A stretch of DNA of 33,277 nt from Cloacibacterium sp046296655 (GCA_046296655.1 JBKBLE010000027.1:1-33277); one strand, 5' to 3'. Shown: positions 1 through 7,579, counted from the stretch's first letter. The notes: generated by a model not told the origin, from the letters alone. Translations and numbers: made by a program.

Positions 1-57
1 TCTATAGAAAATTCTGCTTAAAGCCTATCTATATGTGCATAAAATATATCTGTTTTT

Positions 58-474
58 TTATTTAGGACAGTATTGACCGTCAGTCATTTGTTCTGTTTTA
101 ATCACTCCTACATAAGTGTGGTGTCCTAAAATATCACCTAATTTACTGTTGTTTTCAGGTTTTAATAAATCATCTACTGTTCCAGAAGGTAATTTATCAA
201 AAGCAGCATTTACAGGTGCAAAAACAGTAAATGGACCTGCATTACTGAGTGAAGTAGTGAGTCCAGCTGCTTCTACTGCGGTAACGAGGGTAGAAAGATC
301 TTTATTTCCTGCCGCTAATTTTACAATGGTAGGAGCAGAATCTTCGTCTACTACAGCTTCTTGACCACCAGCTACAGCTTCTGTAGAGGTAGAGGTTTCA
401 GTGGTAGCCTCGGTTTTGTTGCAAGAGATAAGTCCTAGAGCAACACAAGAAAGGATTAGAAATGTCTTTTTCAT
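58..474 (-). CDS. FAS1 (fasciclin) domain lipoprotein, C-terminally truncated
   Basis: This is a predicted surface or periplasmic lipoprotein with a fasciclin adhesion-type domain. A signal peptide ends in a lipobox (LISC, Cys18), followed by a Thr/Ser/Glu-rich linker to about residue 48 and a FAS1 domain. The H1-type motif FTVFAPVNAAF is at residues 82-92, and the LGHHTYVG strand is at 113-123. FAS1 domains normally run about 130 residues and end in a second conserved block. Here the homology stops at TDGQ (residue 134), then YCPK and a stop, so about a third of the domain is missing. FAS1 proteins often accompany nos clusters in Bacteroidota, but their role there is unknown. The gene has its own FNR-like promoter (see 494-538). 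It may be interrupted by a rearrangement or insertion near 58-75, or could be a genuine short variant. Confidence 0.8.
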   Translation of the reverse strand: MKKTFLILSCVALGLISCNKTEATTETSTSTEAVAGGQEAVVDEDSAPTIVKLAAGNKDLSTLVTAVEAAGLTTSLSNAGPFTVFAPVNAAFDKLPSGTVDDLLKPENNSKLGDILGHHTYVGVIKTEQMTDGQYCPK

Positions 475-493
475 ATTTTTATAAATTTTTATA

Positions 494-538
494 TAAAATT
501 ACAAGCAAACCCAGTCATGCTTTTATGATTGTAATCAT
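494..538 (-). promoter_or_regulatory. FNR/CRP-type operator plus -7 element ahead of the FAS1 gene
   Basis: The palindrome ATGATTGTAATCAT lies at 525-538 and fits TGAY-N4-RTCA, close to FNR TTGAT-N4-ATCAA. Reading along the minus strand, 23 nt separate it from TAATTTTA (494-501), a 7/8 match to the Bacteroidota -7 element TAnnTTTG. No -33 TTG stands at the usual distance. The geometry puts the palindrome centre near -42, the class II activator position. The same layout recurs ahead of the nos operon. A partial second copy (ATGACTTGA) lies at 545-553. Confidence 0.6.
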
Positions 539-606
539 AAAATAATGACTTGAAAACGTGAGATTTGTCAGAGAATTGAAAAAAGAGCTCAATTGATATT
601 TAAAAA

Positions 607-631
607 AAATCTTCCCAAAGAGGGAAGATTT
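607..631 (-). terminator. Intrinsic terminator after nosY
   Basis: A perfect 10-bp stem, AAATCTTCCC (607-616) with GGGAAGATTT (622-631) around a 5-nt loop, is followed on the minus strand by a run of T (complement of the A-run 602-609). It lies 26 bp beyond the nosY stop and closes the nos operon before the separately promoted FAS1 gene. Confidence 0.8.
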
Positions 632-656
632 ACAAAAAAAACACAAATGATGAAAA

Positions 657-1424
657 TTATAAATCTTTCTTATTAAATTTGATATAAGAGAGCAGAAAAG
701 GGACTGCAATCCAAATAAAGAGAATCACCATAGAAATTCCCATTCCTCCACCTGAACCAAAAATATCTTTAAAAACTGCTCCAGAATAGCCGAGCATCGC
801 TGAAATATTGAGTTGCAAGAGCACGAAAATTCGAGCAAGACCAATAGGGTTTATCGCTGCCAATGTCGCCATGATTCCTTCAATGGGATAATCCGAAAAT
901 TGAAACATGAGAACCAATAAAATGCCGTCATAAATAATAGCGAAAAACAACCATACAAAAATCGAAATGCCTATTCCTTTCGCTCGGTCTCTGCTTCCAA
1001 TCGAAGACAACATAGCAAATGCCGTGAAAATAACCGAAAGCAATACTCCAATGATAATAAGCGAAAACCCTGTTTCTATAGAAGAATAAAGCAAAATAGG
1101 AACACCACAACCAAGCAAATACGCCAAAATCAATGCTGAGGAAAGCCCGATAAAAATATTCAACCAAATTTTACCTCTTGCAATGGGTTGACTGAGCAAT
1201 AATTCTATAAACTGACTGCTGTTATACACGTAAATCGTAGAAAAAATAATGCTTACGAGTGGAACCACCAATAAAACAATATTGAGCAAACTCAACGTAG
1301 CTTTGGTATAATTGCTATCTAATCCCAATACTGACCATGAAATAACAAAGAGGAGCAGGGTATACAACAAGACTATTTTATTTTTTAAAATGTCGAAAAA
1401 GATGAATTTTGCGATATTGTTCAT
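657..1424 (-). CDS. nosY: NosY, ABC transporter permease for NosZ copper-centre assembly
   Basis: This 255-residue integral membrane protein has about six hydrophobic helices (roughly residues 15-35, 50-70, 95-118, 120-142, 150-175 and 228-250), typical of the ABC-2 type NosY permease. NosY pairs with NosF as an ABC complex that works with periplasmic NosD. The complex supplies a sulfur species or delivers copper for the CuZ/Cu4S centre of nitrous oxide reductase. Its start overlaps the nosF stop by 4 bp (ATGA), which implies translational coupling. It is the last gene of the nos operon and is followed by a strong terminator. The assignment rests on topology and neighbours more than on sequence motifs, since ABC-2 permeases diverge widely. 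Confidence 0.87.
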   Translation of the reverse strand: MNNIAKFIFFDILKNKIVLLYTLLLFVISWSVLGLDSNYTKATLSLLNIVLLVVPLVSIIFSTIYVYNSSQFIELLLSQPIARGKIWLNIFIGLSSALILAYLLGCGVPILLYSSIETGFSLIIIGVLLSVIFTAFAMLSSIGSRDRAKGIGISIFVWLFFAIIYDGILLVLMFQFSDYPIEGIMATLAAINPIGLARIFVLLQLNISAMLGYSGAVFKDIFGSGGGMGISMVILFIWIAVPFLLSYIKFNKKDL

Positions 1425-2134
1425 GACTTCATTTCCTTTAAAATACTGATGATACTTTCTGAGATTTTCTCGGTTTTTCTTTCGGTCATTAATTGTTCTA
1501 CAGATTGGTGAACAATGACTTTTCCTTCATTCATAAAAACAATTTCACTCAAAATATCATCCAATTCACTCAAAAGGTGAGAGGTGATAATGATAAGTTT
1601 TCCTTTGTTTTTCTCCTTGATGATTTTATTTTTTAAAATTTCAGAAGCAAGAGGGTCCAAACCTGCCGTAGGTTCATCCAAAATTATAATCCCAGGATTG
1701 AATAAAAAAGCCAAAACGGCACTTACTTTTTGGGTAGTTCCCCCAGAAAGGGTTCCCATTTTTTTGTCAAAAATACTCTTCAGTTCGAAAGCTTCCAGAA
1801 GTTCGGTGTCCAATTCGTTTTCAGAGACTTTTCGGGTATCTTTAATCATCTGAATGGTTTGCGCGATGGTCATATTTTCAGGATATCGACCAATTTGAGG
1901 CATGTAACCAATATTTTTTCGGTAGAGATAATGTTCTTTTACACTTTCATTATTGACCAAAATATCGCCATCTTCTACTACATTTAATCCGAGAATACAT
2001 TTAATAAGGGTAGTTTTTCCGCAACCATTGGGACCAATGAGCGCTACAGAATGCCCATCATTAAAGCGAATATTCACCTGATTAAGCGCAGTGAACTTAT
2101 TGAATTTTTTGGTTAAATTTTTTATTTCAATCAT
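1421..2134 (-). CDS. nosF: NosF, ABC transporter ATPase
   Basis: This is a cytoplasmic ATPase of 237 residues. Walker A GPNGCGKTT is at residues 34-42, the Q-loop lies near MPQIGRYP (78-85), the ABC signature LSGGTTQK is at 129-136, Walker B IIILDEP is at 149-155 and the switch His is H186 (TSHLL). Family knowledge: NosF energises NosY in the NosDFY complex that matures nitrous oxide reductase. The gene sits between nosD and nosY in the usual order. It overlaps nosY by 4 bp, while 193 bp of repeat-rich DNA separate it from nosD. All catalytic motifs are intact, so it should be functional. A generic ABC-2 ATPase is the alternative, but the neighbours make NosF by far the better call. Confidence 0.92.
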   Translation of the reverse strand: MIEIKNLTKKFNKFTALNQVNIRFNDGHSVALIGPNGCGKTTLIKCILGLNVVEDGDILVNNESVKEHYLYRKNIGYMPQIGRYPENMTIAQTIQMIKDTRKVSENELDTELLEAFELKSIFDKKMGTLSGGTTQKVSAVLAFLFNPGIIILDEPTAGLDPLASEILKNKIIKEKNKGKLIIITSHLLSELDDILSEIVFMNEGKVIVHQSVEQLMTERKTEKISESIISILKEMKS

Positions 2135-2181
2135 AACTTTTTATAAAAATAATTTTTAAAATCACAAAACGGTGCATCAAT

Positions 2182-2345
2182 TCACCATTCATCCTTCATC
2201 ACATCATCACATCACCTCATCATCACATCACCTCATCATCACATCACCACATCATCACATCATCCCATCATCCAACTTCCAGCATGCTAAAAATCTGCGA
2301 GAAACTCATCACCACATCATCACATCATCACATCACCTCATTCGC
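2182..2345. repeat. CATCA/ATCACC-rich minisatellite between nosF and nosD
   Basis: The plus strand is a run of CAT/CAC triplets with a 16-bp unit, TCATCATCACATCACC, repeated perfectly twice near 2216-2247 and imperfectly around it. A second block lies at about 2307-2340. The second block supplies the last codons and stop of nosD. On the plus strand it encodes only His/Ser/Ile-rich nonsense. Slippage here could alter nosD-nosF spacing. Confidence 0.8.
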
Positions 2346-3575
2346 TTTCATCTTCGGTTTCTCATCCACAAAATTCTCAGGAGTAAGACTTGGAATTAAG
2401 CGTTCGGAACGGTTTAATATCTCCACAAAAAAGGCTCGGTACAACAACATAATCATAGGGTTTTGCTCAGAAAGAACGGAGTATAAACTCAAGGGATGAA
2501 AAGGAACATCGCCAATTTGGTCTTTGTCCAGATCATAACCTTCGTATTTGTCCCAGTGATTATTTTTGAAAATATTCATCACAAGACTTCCATTCGTGCT
2601 CACATCGAAAGTATTGTTTTCGAAATTGTTTTTCATGAGACGGTTTTCCATGCAATTGGCATTGAGTTTTATGCCCCAACCGTTATTAGAAAACTGATTG
2701 TTGTAAAGGTCAACTTTAGAAGCGCCATCCATAAAAATGGCAGCGGTGTTGTTATTGAAAATATTGTTTTTGATTTTACTGAAGGTAAGGTCTTTTAGCA
2801 AAAGTCCATAAACGCCATCTCCCCAGTTATCGAGGAATTTATTTTTGTACATGCCTACATTTCGGCTGTACATTACAGCAACTCCAGCGTCATTATTCTT
2901 AAAAATATTTCCGGTGTAGACATTGTTATGAGCGAACATAAAGTGCAACCCATAACGTTTATTTTTTTCGGAAATATTTCTAAAAACAAAGGTGTTGTTG
3001 GCTTTTTCTAAGTAAATGCCGTCTTTGTGACCAGAAATGTAATTGTTTTTGATCCAGATTTCTGCACTGGACCAAACGTGAATCCCATCACCGATTAATT
3101 CTTGAGATTTCCCTCTATTAGTGGTGATTTTATTGTTTTGAATCAAACATTGGTAACCTCTCTGAATGGTAATCCCGAAGTAATTGTTCTCGAAAATATT
3201 ATTTTTAATGGTGGAAAAATGACTGTCATACAATCGAACAGCTCCTATGTTTTTCACTTCATCTTCCCCAGAATTGATGATTTTAAAACCTTGCAAAAGA
3301 ATTTTATTGGCTCTTAGAGAAACAATTTCGTACTTCATTTGTCCGTCCAAAACAGGTCTACCGATTCCAATCAGGGCAATAGATTTTTGGATGTTGATGT
3401 TTCCTTCTTTGTAATGACCTTTTTGCACCAAGATCGTATCGCCATTTTGAGCTTGAGCAAGGGCAGAGTTAATGGTTTTATAAGCCTGATTTTTCCCCAC
3501 TATCAGCGTTTTCGCTGAATGATAAACAAAATTCAGGAGAAAGAAAAATGATAATATTTTGGATAAATTTTTCAA
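2328..3575 (-). CDS. nosD: NosD, periplasmic beta-helix copper-assembly protein
   Basis: This 415-residue secreted protein starts with an N-terminal signal peptide (hydrophobic core at residues 8-17, likely cleavage near residue 22). The remainder is a right-handed parallel beta-helix of the NosD/CASH type, with repeated short strands rich in asparagine such as IKNNIFENNYFG, IQNNKI, FRNISEKN, YKNKFLDN, IKNNIFNNN and LYNNQFSNN (about residues 90-335). NosD binds the NosFY transporter and hands copper or sulfur to apo-NosZ. The length matches the family. The reading frame ends inside the CATCA minisatellite, giving a short tail (KANEVM), so the original stop may have been replaced by the repeat. 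It lies 306 bp downstream of nosL with no clear terminator between them. Confidence 0.92.
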   Translation of the reverse strand: MKNLSKILSFFFLLNFVYHSAKTLIVGKNQAYKTINSALAQAQNGDTILVQKGHYKEGNINIQKSIALIGIGRPVLDGQMKYEIVSLRANKILLQGFKIINSGEDEVKNIGAVRLYDSHFSTIKNNIFENNYFGITIQRGYQCLIQNNKITTNRGKSQELIGDGIHVWSSAEIWIKNNYISGHKDGIYLEKANNTFVFRNISEKNKRYGLHFMFAHNNVYTGNIFKNNDAGVAVMYSRNVGMYKNKFLDNWGDGVYGLLLKDLTFSKIKNNIFNNNTAAIFMDGASKVDLYNNQFSNNGWGIKLNANCMENRLMKNNFENNTFDVSTNGSLVMNIFKNNHWDKYEGYDLDKDQIGDVPFHPLSLYSVLSEQNPMIMLLYRAFFVEILNRSERLIPSLTPENFVDEKPKMKANEVM

Positions 3576-3881
3576 AATGTTTCAAAAAAATAGGCTTTGC
3601 TAAAAATACTAAAATGAACTATTGGTATTGATTTTTTTTAAACGCAAAGCAATATAATATCAATATTATTATTATAGTGAGCAAAGTTTACGAATAAATT
3701 CGTTTAAAGCGTTCGCTTTATCAATTCGCTAGCGAATACCAACTTTGCTTGCTTAATGTTTTTATATTTTTAATAAAAAACTTTGCGTTTCAATAACATA
3801 AAAATTAATCATTTTTATAATGAATTACAATAGAAAATAATGTTTCTCACAAAGCCTAAAAGCTATAAGTTAAAGTGAAAT
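3576..3881. repeat. nosL-nosD intergenic region with nested inverted repeats
   Basis: No gene is seen in these 306 bp. The DNA holds nested inverted repeats. The outer arms are AAACGCAAAG (3640-3649) and CTTTGCGTTT (3781-3790). Inside are GAGCAAAGTT and AACTTTGCTT, and then a core with GCGAAC/GTTCGC-like pieces and ATTCGCTAGCGAAT. The left end, TTTTAAACGCAAAG (3636-3649), recurs exactly, inverted, at 10734-10747 and 28954-28967, so this is one member of a dispersed intergenic repeat family. Confidence 0.65.
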
Positions 3882-4295
3882 TTATTGTTCTAGGAAGCTC
3901 GCTCCTAATTTTTGAGCTTCTTCTTGGGCTTTGGTTTTGTCGATAAATGCAGCTACATTACCATTCATAGGGCTTTTTATGGCACCACCTGTGATTAGGG
4001 TTGCTTTTTCTAGTGGGAACAATTCATTGGTAATAAAATCTGGCACATACAATTTGGCTTGCCCTACCTGCTCTGCGTTTTCGGTGGCATAACTTTGCAT
4101 ACATTTTAGGTCATCGAATTTATAGATTCTGCCTTTTTCTGTAATAAGTTCTGTGGCGAATTTAGGATCTTCTATTCCCATTTTGCAAAGTTCACACTGG
4201 TCTTTCCCGAAATTTATTTTTTCTGGACCTTTCGGTGAACAAGAAAAAAATATACCTAAAGAGATGATTCCTAGAATGTTAAATAAATTTTTCAT
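3882..4295 (-). CDS. nosL: NosL, copper chaperone lipoprotein
   Basis: This is an outer- or inner-membrane-anchored periplasmic lipoprotein of 137 residues with lipobox FFSC (Cys19). The Cu(I) site typical of NosL is present as CELCKMGI (Cys34, Cys37, Met39), followed by the conserved block with DDLKCMQSY (about residues 76-84) and the C-terminal GGAIKSPMNGNVAAF segment. NosL delivers Cu(I) to the NosDFY complex or to apo-NosZ. It starts 6 bp after the upstream membrane-protein gene ends, so the two are surely cotranscribed. Gene order and motif agree, and no anomalies were seen. Confidence 0.94.
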   Translation of the reverse strand: MKNLFNILGIISLGIFFSCSPKGPEKINFGKDQCELCKMGIEDPKFATELITEKGRIYKFDDLKCMQSYATENAEQVGQAKLYVPDFITNELFPLEKATLITGGAIKSPMNGNVAAFIDKTKAQEEAQKLGASFLEQ

Positions 4296-4301
4296 TTTAT
4301 A

Positions 4302-4883
4302 TTACTTTTTAGATGATTTTATTTCTAAATAAGACAAAACAACAAGGATAATTCCTACACCAAACATAATCCAGCCTCCTATATCAGGATAAGAATACGC
4401 ACCGAAATTCAGAAGTTGTTTAAACCCGATTAAAGGAGGTTGATAAGACATTCCAGGTACTACAATAGCAGCGTTAGGATCCAGATTGTGACCGTAATCG
4501 TACTCCCAAAGATAGAAATCTACCATGAAAGCTACTCCAAATATAAGAAATAAAGCCGCAAAGAAATAAAGCCATTTCTTATTATTGAGAAATACGGTGA
4601 GAAATGCCAAAGCGGCAAAAAATCCTAACGCATAAGGTAAAATTTTAAATTCCCAAAAATCTTCCTGATGTATTTCTTTCATCCCGATGTAATGGTTCAG
4701 TCCATTGATAATTTCGATGTCTCCGGTAATTTTACTTGCCCAGAGATACATGGCTAAACCTTCAGGATATTGCGGTGCTTCTAGATAAATGGCCCATAAA
4801 GGAACGAAGATGCTGATGATTAATCCAATTCCGCTTGTAATAAGCAAAATTTTAGAGAGTTTGGATAATGAATTATTTTTCAT
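4302..4883 (-). CDS. nos-cluster four-helix membrane protein (NosB-like position)
   Basis: This 193-residue protein has four predicted membrane helices (about residues 12-32, 80-99, 104-126 and 168-186). The two loops that should face the periplasm (33-79 and 127-167) carry His and Met residues: NHYIGM at 63-68, H72, H132 and M145. This would suit copper handling or contact with NosZ. In clade II nos clusters a small polytopic protein often called NosB follows nosZ. The position here is the same, but I cannot establish homology by eye, so no symbol is given. It lies just downstream of the nosZ terminator and 6 bp ahead of nosL. Confidence 0.7.
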   Translation of the reverse strand: MKNNSLSKLSKILLITSGIGLIISIFVPLWAIYLEAPQYPEGLAMYLWASKITGDIEIINGLNHYIGMKEIHQEDFWEFKILPYALGFFAALAFLTVFLNNKKWLYFFAALFLIFGVAFMVDFYLWEYDYGHNLDPNAAIVVPGMSYQPPLIGFKQLLNFGAYSYPDIGGWIMFGVGIILVVLSYLEIKSSKK

Positions 4884-4940
4884 TGTTTTTAGATTGTAAT
4901 AAGAAGTTCTTATAGAGTGTAACTTTTGTTACAGAAGTAA

Positions 4941-4966
4941 AAAAGGGCAGTAGAAACTGCCCTTTT
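4941..4966 (-). terminator. Intrinsic terminator directly after nosZ
   Basis: A perfect 11-bp stem, AAAAGGGCAGT (4941-4951) with ACTGCCCTTTT (4956-4966) around a 4-nt loop, lies 6 bp beyond the nosZ stop and has a T-rich tail on the minus strand. It sits inside the nos gene set, so it probably lets only a fraction of transcripts read on into the maturation genes. Confidence 0.8.
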
Positions 4967-4972
4967 AGAGAT

Positions 4973-6973
4973 TTATTTTGTTACTGCTGTTTTCACAGGG
5001 CTTTTAGCGTTATCCGCTTTATTATTGAGGCTGTAAGTAAGAGGAACATTGCTTCCTGCTGGAGAAACTCTTACGTATCCTTGCATTTCTTGGTGTAATG
5101 CAGAACAGAAGTCTGTACAATACATTGGGTACATTCCTGGTTTTTTAGGAACCCATTTTAGAGTACAAGTTTCACCTGGCATAATCAATATTTCTGCATT
5201 TTGATTGCCTTTGATAGCAAAACCGTGTGGTACATCCCAGTCTTGTTCTAAGTTGGTCACGTGGAAGTACACTTCGTCACCTACTTTGATACCTTCAATA
5301 TTATCTGGAGCAAAGTGAGAGCGGATGGAAGTCATATAAACGTGAACCTTATTACCTTGGCGCACTACTTTACTGTCTGCTTCACCTTTGGTTGCATAAG
5401 GGTGTTTGTTGTCTGCAATATTGAAGAACTTCACTTGCTGGTCTTTGATAAGAGAAGCGGGAACAGCTTGTGCATAGTGTGGCTCACCAAAAGTAGGGAA
5501 GTCTAATAAGAGTTTCATCTTATCTCCACTAATGTCATACAACTGTGCAGATTGGGCTAATTCTGGACCTGTTGGTAAGAATCTGTCTTTTGTAATTTTA
5601 TTGTAAGCAACGAGATATTTACCATAAGGTTTTTTAGTATCACCACCTACTACCATTAAGTGACCTACAGAGTAGAAAGTTGGTTGTCTGTCAAGAACTT
5701 TTAATGTTTTGATGTCCCATTTCACCACTTCTGAAGATACAAACATAGAAGTATAAGCGTTACCTTTTTCGTCAAATTCTGTGTGTAATGGCCCTAAACC
5801 TGGTTTTTGAACTTCACCGTGTAGTGTGGCTTCATACTTCAAGATTGGGATTCCATCATATTCACCTGCAAATTCTTTGTTTTCAATCGCTTTAAGCATT
5901 TTGCTAAAGCTGTGTACAGGAATAAGAGCTGCTAATTTACCAGAACCTACAATGTATTCACCAGTTGGATCTACGTCACAACCGTGAGGGGATTTAGGAG
6001 TTGGCATGAAATAGCAAATATCTTTTAATTCATTAGCAGAAAGTACAGTCACTTCTTGCTCCATTTTAGAGGTAGCAGTTTGAGTTTTTTCATCAAATTT
6101 ATTGTGAGCATACTGCGTTTTTACTTTTCTACCTTTACCAGCTTTTAGATATTCTTCAGCTTTTTTCCAGTTTACCGCCATGATAAAGTCTTTATCATTT
6201 TGTGAAGCATTAACTTCTAATAAAGTATTCGCTTTTTCTGAATTATAGCAAGAGAAGAAGAACCAACCGTGAGATTTTCCTTTACCAGCGCGAGAAAGGT
6301 CAAAGTTTACACCCGGAGCTTCAATTTGGAATGATAAATTCATATCGCCAGTTTCTTTATTAACTCCGATGAAAGAAATCACTCCTTTGAAGTTTTCTTT
6401 GAAAGAATTAATAGGAACGTCACCATTTGCATCATCTGTAGGAACAGCAAAACGAGTACCTGCCACTACATATTCTGTATTTTCGGTAAGAAATGGAGAA
6501 GAGTGGTTACCAGCAGAGTTCGGCAATTCTATAATTTCCTCAGTTCTGAAGGTTTTAAGGTTTACTCTTGCCACACGTGGAGTGTTATTCGCATTCGCAA
6601 AAATCCATCTTCCGTCTTGTTCACCATTCGTTTGAGATAATGCTAAGTGGTGTTGGTCATCCCAAGGAATAAAACCGTGTGAAGTTTCTAACATAGGCTT
6701 AGTTTCTTCACTGTAACCATACCCATTTTCTGGATTTACAGAGAAAATAGGAACTACTTTCAATAATCTACCGCTCGGCAAACCATAAACGCTCATTTGT
6801 CCGTTAAAACCACCACTCACGAAATTGTATACCTCATCATATTTTCCTGGTGCTACATATACTTTTTCTGCGGCGTCACCACTTACTGCGGTTTCTGTAC
6901 CTTTAGGTTTACAACTGCCTAAAAATGCTAATGAAGCAAAGGCCGAAATACCAAATAACTTAATGATTTTCAT
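4973..6973 (-). CDS. nosZ: NosZ, nitrous oxide reductase (clade II, lipoprotein-type)
   Basis: NosZ reduces N2O to N2 in the last step of denitrification. The 666-residue precursor has a Sec-type signal peptide without a twin-arginine motif, as in clade II enzymes. It ends in a lipobox, LGSC (Cys21), so the enzyme may be membrane-anchored. A seven-bladed propeller follows with CuZ-type histidines, including DDQHH (residues 105-109), NHSS (156-159) and the PHGCDVDPTGEY and GPLHTEFDEKG blocks. The C-terminal cupredoxin domain carries the CuA site: CTDFCSALHQEM with Cys619, Cys623, His627 and Met630, plus the upstream His of VPHGF. It is preceded by its cytochrome gene 26 bp away and followed by a terminator. 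Signature residues look intact. Confidence 0.97.
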   Translation of the reverse strand: MKIIKLFGISAFASLAFLGSCKPKGTETAVSGDAAEKVYVAPGKYDEVYNFVSGGFNGQMSVYGLPSGRLLKVVPIFSVNPENGYGYSEETKPMLETSHGFIPWDDQHHLALSQTNGEQDGRWIFANANNTPRVARVNLKTFRTEEIIELPNSAGNHSSPFLTENTEYVVAGTRFAVPTDDANGDVPINSFKENFKGVISFIGVNKETGDMNLSFQIEAPGVNFDLSRAGKGKSHGWFFFSCYNSEKANTLLEVNASQNDKDFIMAVNWKKAEEYLKAGKGRKVKTQYAHNKFDEKTQTATSKMEQEVTVLSANELKDICYFMPTPKSPHGCDVDPTGEYIVGSGKLAALIPVHSFSKMLKAIENKEFAGEYDGIPILKYEATLHGEVQKPGLGPLHTEFDEKGNAYTSMFVSSEVVKWDIKTLKVLDRQPTFYSVGHLMVVGGDTKKPYGKYLVAYNKITKDRFLPTGPELAQSAQLYDISGDKMKLLLDFPTFGEPHYAQAVPASLIKDQQVKFFNIADNKHPYATKGEADSKVVRQGNKVHVYMTSIRSHFAPDNIEGIKVGDEVYFHVTNLEQDWDVPHGFAIKGNQNAEILIMPGETCTLKWVPKKPGMYPMYCTDFCSALHQEMQGYVRVSPAGSNVPLTYSLNNKADNAKSPVKTAVTK

Positions 6974-6999
6974 ATATTTATTTTTATAGTTTATCTAAA

Positions 7000-7503
7000 T
7001 TATTTTGCACCGTCGATTTCTCTCATGTACTCTAGAATTTGTCTTGCTTCAGTTTCATTAAGCCCTTGGTTTGGCATTCTCACTAAACAAATCTCTAATT
7101 GTTTTTGTAATTCTGGGTCTACATCAATCATAGGATCTGGATTGGTAATGAAGTTCATAATCCAGTGCGGGGTTCGTCTTTCGGTAATTCCTTTCCAGCC
7201 TGGTCCAACCAGTCTTTCATCTGTAGTCTTGTGGCAGGACTTACATTTTACCTCTGATACTTTCTTCCCTTTAGCAGCCATAGCAGCGTCAAATTTGCTC
7301 ACATCTACGTTGCTTTCGTCATATTTACCTAAACCTCTTTTCGGATCGTATTGTCCTGATTCAGATGATGCACTAGTTTCCGTAGTAGTAGCAGATGTTT
7401 CTGTAGATGAGGTAGATGCAGAAGCGTCTGCAGGCTTGTCATTACCACAAGAAACCATCGCGAAAGCCATCATAGGAAGAATTAGAAATTTCAAATTTTT
7501 CAT
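7000..7503 (-). CDS. Monohaem c-type cytochrome lipoprotein, likely electron donor to NosZ
   Basis: This 167-residue lipoprotein has signal peptide and lipobox MVSC (Cys19), a Thr/Ser/Ala-rich flexible linker (about residues 24-50), and a cytochrome c domain with a single haem site CKSCH (Cys87, Cys90, His91). A likely axial Met is M143 in VRMPNQGL, and the C-terminal helix is EARQILEYM. It is the first gene of the nos operon, 26 bp ahead of nosZ, which points to electron transfer from the menaquinol/bc1-like chain to the CuA site of NosZ. The long linker would let a membrane-anchored haem domain reach its partner. Transcription probably starts at the FNR-like promoter at 7535-7579. The electron-donor role is inferred from position. 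Confidence 0.92.
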   Translation of the reverse strand: MKNLKFLILPMMAFAMVSCGNDKPADASASTSSTETSATTTETSASSESGQYDPKRGLGKYDESNVDVSKFDAAMAAKGKKVSEVKCKSCHKTTDERLVGPGWKGITERRTPHWIMNFITNPDPMIDVDPELQKQLEICLVRMPNQGLNETEARQILEYMREIDGAK

Positions 7504-7534
7504 ATATATTTTTATTTTAATATTAATTTGATAA

Positions 7535-7579
7535 CAAATTTAACGTTATTTAACACTTGGGATTTATGACTTGAATCAT
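7535..7579 (-). promoter_or_regulatory. FNR/CRP-type operator and -7 element of the nos operon
   Basis: The palindrome ATGACTTGAATCAT (7566-7579) matches TGAY-N4-RTCA. On the minus strand exactly 23 nt separate it from TAAATTTG (7535-7542), a perfect Bacteroidota -7 element (TAnnTTTG). No -33 TTG is present where expected, as for an activator-dependent promoter. Start of transcription would be about 25 nt ahead of the cytochrome gene. The FAS1 promoter at 494-538 has the same palindrome and the same 23-nt spacing. Confidence 0.68.

Noticed and set aside
2182..2345. CRISPR array
   Set aside because: The repeats are short, directly tandem and low-complexity, with no unique spacers and no cas genes in the window.
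2172..2399. Plus-strand frame encoding a His/Ser/Ile-rich protein
   Set aside because: It is a translation of the CATCA minisatellite plus antisense nosD, with no sensible protein features.
7025..7531. 168-codon plus-strand frame antisense to the cytochrome gene
   Set aside because: The cytochrome frame has a signal peptide, haem motif and operon context. The antisense frame is a shadow without recognisable features.
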